Assembly (NCBI GenBank): GCA_902560015.1
Contig: CACEKA010000001.1
Location: forward strand, 62,001 to 126,000
Length of the DNA stretch: 64,000 nt
DNA from: an uncultured Pelagibacteraceae bacterium
GTDB lineage: Bacteria > Pseudomonadota > Alphaproteobacteria > Pelagibacterales > Pelagibacteraceae
Direction: 5' to 3'
Each line of letters opens with the position of its first letter. Position 1 is the stretch's first letter. A program made the position numbers and the translations under genes. This document shows positions 62,356 through 64,000 of this stretch, piece after piece. The notes beneath the pieces were generated by a model. The model ran no database searches. It was not told where the DNA came from and saw nothing but the letters and a program-made list of their open reading frames with translations.

Positions 62356-64000
62356 ATGTATATAACTGAACTTAGTATTAGAAGACCAGTTGTAGCTTGG
62401 GTTTTATCTTTAATACTTATTGTATTTGGATTATTCGTTTATTCTGAACTACCTGTTAGAGAACTACCAGATGGTTTACAACCACCAGTGGTGCAAGTTA
62501 AAGTTAATTACAAATCTGCCTCAGCACCAATTATAGATCAAGAGATTACTCAAGTAATTGAGGACGTTATAGGGGGAGCAGAAGGAATTAAAAATATAGA
62601 CTCTAAATCTGAAAATGGAAGAAGTAGTATAAATATTGAATTTGATACTGATATAGAACTTGATGATGCTGCAAATGACATAAGAGAAAGAGTGGCTCGA
62701 GTAGTAGACAATCTACCATCTGAAGCGGATGCTCCACAAATATTAAAACAAGCAGCTGGTTTTACTACAACAATGTGGCTTTCAGTTTCATCTGCAACCT
62801 GGTCAGATTTAGAACTTGGCGATTATGCAGATAGATATTTGGTTGACACTTTTTCAAGTGTAAAAAATGTTGGAAGAATTTTATTAGGAGGTCTTAGAGA
62901 GCTTAGTGTTAGAGTATGGATAGATCCTATAAAGTTAGCCGCTAATGATATGAGTATACAGGAGGTAGAAAGTGCACTTAGAAACGAAAATATTAGCTTA
63001 CCAGCAGGAACTTTAGAAGCAGACAATATAGATTTAACAATTAATTTAGATAAATCTTATACAAATATTGACCAATTAAAATTTTTACCTATTAAAAAAA
63101 CACAAGATAAAATTGTAAGATTATCAGATGTTGCAAATGTAGAACTAGGTCCAGTTTCTGAAAAAACATTATTTAAAGCTCAAAGTAAAAATAATTTAAA
63201 CCAAAAAACAGTTGGAATTGGAATTTATGCAAAAAGTGGCGCATCAACAGTTGAGCTATCAAAAGAAATTCAAAAAAAGATTATTGAAGTCAGAAAAACT
63301 TTACCAGAGGGTCTGAAATTAGAAGTTTCATTTAATAGAGCCACATATGTTAAAGCAGCTATTGATGAAGTTTATAAAACTTTAATAATTGCATTTATTT
63401 TAGTTGTGATAATTATTTATCTATTTTTAGGTAATATAAAAGCAGTCATAGTTCCTGCGGTTGCACTACCTGTAAGTTTAATTGCATCTTTTTTGGGTAT
63501 TTATTTATTTGATTTATCAATCAATATTTTTGTTCTTTTAAGTTTTATACTTGCTATTGGAATTATAACTGATGACTCAGTTATAATGACGGATGCAATA
63601 TATAGAAGAATAGAAAATGGAGAAAGTCCATTAGTTGCTGCATATAAAGGGTCTAAACAAATAACCTTTGCAATTGTTGCAACAACTTTAATTTTGCTTG
63701 CAGTTTTTATTCCATTGATATTTATTAAAGGAATATCTGGAACTTTATTTCGAGAAACTGCAATAGCTTTATCTTTTTCTATTGTTGTTTCCTCATTTGT
63801 TGCTTTAACGTTGTCGCCAATGCTTGGAAGTAAATTTTTAAACAAAAAAGCAAATACTGGGTTTTTTGTAAAAAAATTTAATATTTTTTTTAAAGGTTTT
63901 TCTAATTTTTATAAAGAAACATTAGATTATTGGATTAATAAAAAGAAAACTATAATAACATTTATATTCTTGATTATAGCTGGTTCGGTATCTCTATTTA
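62356..64000 (+). CDS. RND efflux pump inner-membrane subunit, cut by window edge
   Basis: The first 548 codons of an AcrB/HAE1-type proton-driven pump. MYITELSIRRPVVAWVLSLILIVFG begins TM1 (about residues 10-30), followed by the porter domain with RELPDGLQPPVVQVKV. The TM4 region GIITDDSVIMTDAIYRRIENGE has the proton-relay aspartate pair DD. The missing part holds the second half. It follows the adaptor by 7 bases. Exported substrates are unknown. Confidence 0.92.
   Translation, partial: MYITELSIRRPVVAWVLSLILIVFGLFVYSELPVRELPDGLQPPVVQVKVNYKSASAPIIDQEITQVIEDVIGGAEGIKNIDSKSENGRSSINIEFDTDIELDDAANDIRERVARVVDNLPSEADAPQILKQAAGFTTTMWLSVSSATWSDLELGDYADRYLVDTFSSVKNVGRILLGGLRELSVRVWIDPIKLAANDMSIQEVESALRNENISLPAGTLEADNIDLTINLDKSYTNIDQLKFLPIKKTQDKIVRLSDVANVELGPVSEKTLFKAQSKNNLNQKTVGIGIYAKSGASTVELSKEIQKKIIEVRKTLPEGLKLEVSFNRATYVKAAIDEVYKTLIIAFILVVIIIYLFLGNIKAVIVPAVALPVSLIASFLGIYLFDLSINIFVLLSFILAIGIITDDSVIMTDAIYRRIENGESPLVAAYKGSKQITFAIVATTLILLAVFIPLIFIKGISGTLFRETAIALSFSIVVSSFVALTLSPMLGSKFLNKKANTGFFVKKFNIFFKGFSNFYKETLDYWINKKKTIITFIFLIIAGSVSLF

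Overview
The window looks like a streamlined marine alphaproteobacterium of the SAR11 clade (Pelagibacterales). The DNA is very AT-rich, and genes abut or overlap by 1-20 bases almost throughout. Several families are typical of alphaproteobacteria (DUF2093, a DUF3035-type lipoprotein beside lspA, a TIGR01459-type HAD protein, a TIM14-like J protein). A betaine-homocysteine methyltransferase gene sits behind what looks like a SAM-II plus SAM-V riboswitch leader, an arrangement associated with SAR11. No tRNA, rRNA, CRISPR array, insertion sequence or phage gene was found. No gene-free stretch exceeds 300 bases.

Layout. 1-3.4 kb: 3' part of coxB lost at the edge, rsmE, an L-2-haloacid dehalogenase, and bhmt with its regulatory leader. 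3.4-6.3 kb: an HxlR-type regulator divergent from a CDGSH-DoxX-pirin-quinone reductase operon, probably an electrophile/quinone response unit. 6.8-12.4 kb: ubiA followed by lipid A and LPS genes (msbA-like, waaA, lpxK, lpxL). 12.4-20.8 kb: purD, rsmD, a short pgi, lspA, ileS, ribF. 20.9-27.3 kb: groESL behind a heat-shock-type promoter, hupE, a DEAD-box helicase with a long basic tail, typA. 27.3-40.1 kb: mixed housekeeping and little-known genes, including tldD/tldE, cfa, a Lys-rich coiled-coil protein and oligopeptidase B. 40.1-40.6 kb: an hsp20 gene whose short leader can fold as a ROSE-like RNA thermometer.

40.7-58.2 kb is the most distinctive part: a nearly complete purine uptake and degradation island. 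It holds an NCS2 purine permease, a nucleoside-type BMP/ABC importer with an attached deaminase, xanthine phosphoribosyltransferase, guanine deaminase, xanthine dehydrogenase (xdhA, xdhB, split xdhC), urate hydroxylase PuuD, HIU hydrolase, OHCU decarboxylase, allantoinase PuuE, allantoicase and ureidoglycolate lyase. Together they can take guanine or xanthine to glyoxylate and urea. PuuD lacks the fused cytochrome c domain of the classical enzyme, and a separate exported mono-haem cytochrome c lies in the island; I infer they work together. No transcription factor gene is present in the island.

58.2-64 kb: a DUF1330 protein, an AlkA-like DNA glycosylase, an EamA transporter, msrA, a rhodanese-type sulfurtransferase, and an RND efflux pair whose adaptor seems to lack the helical hairpin; the pump runs off the right edge.

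The best candidates for something new are the hsp20 thermometer, the two-level SAM control of bhmt, and the split PuuD/cytochrome arrangement.
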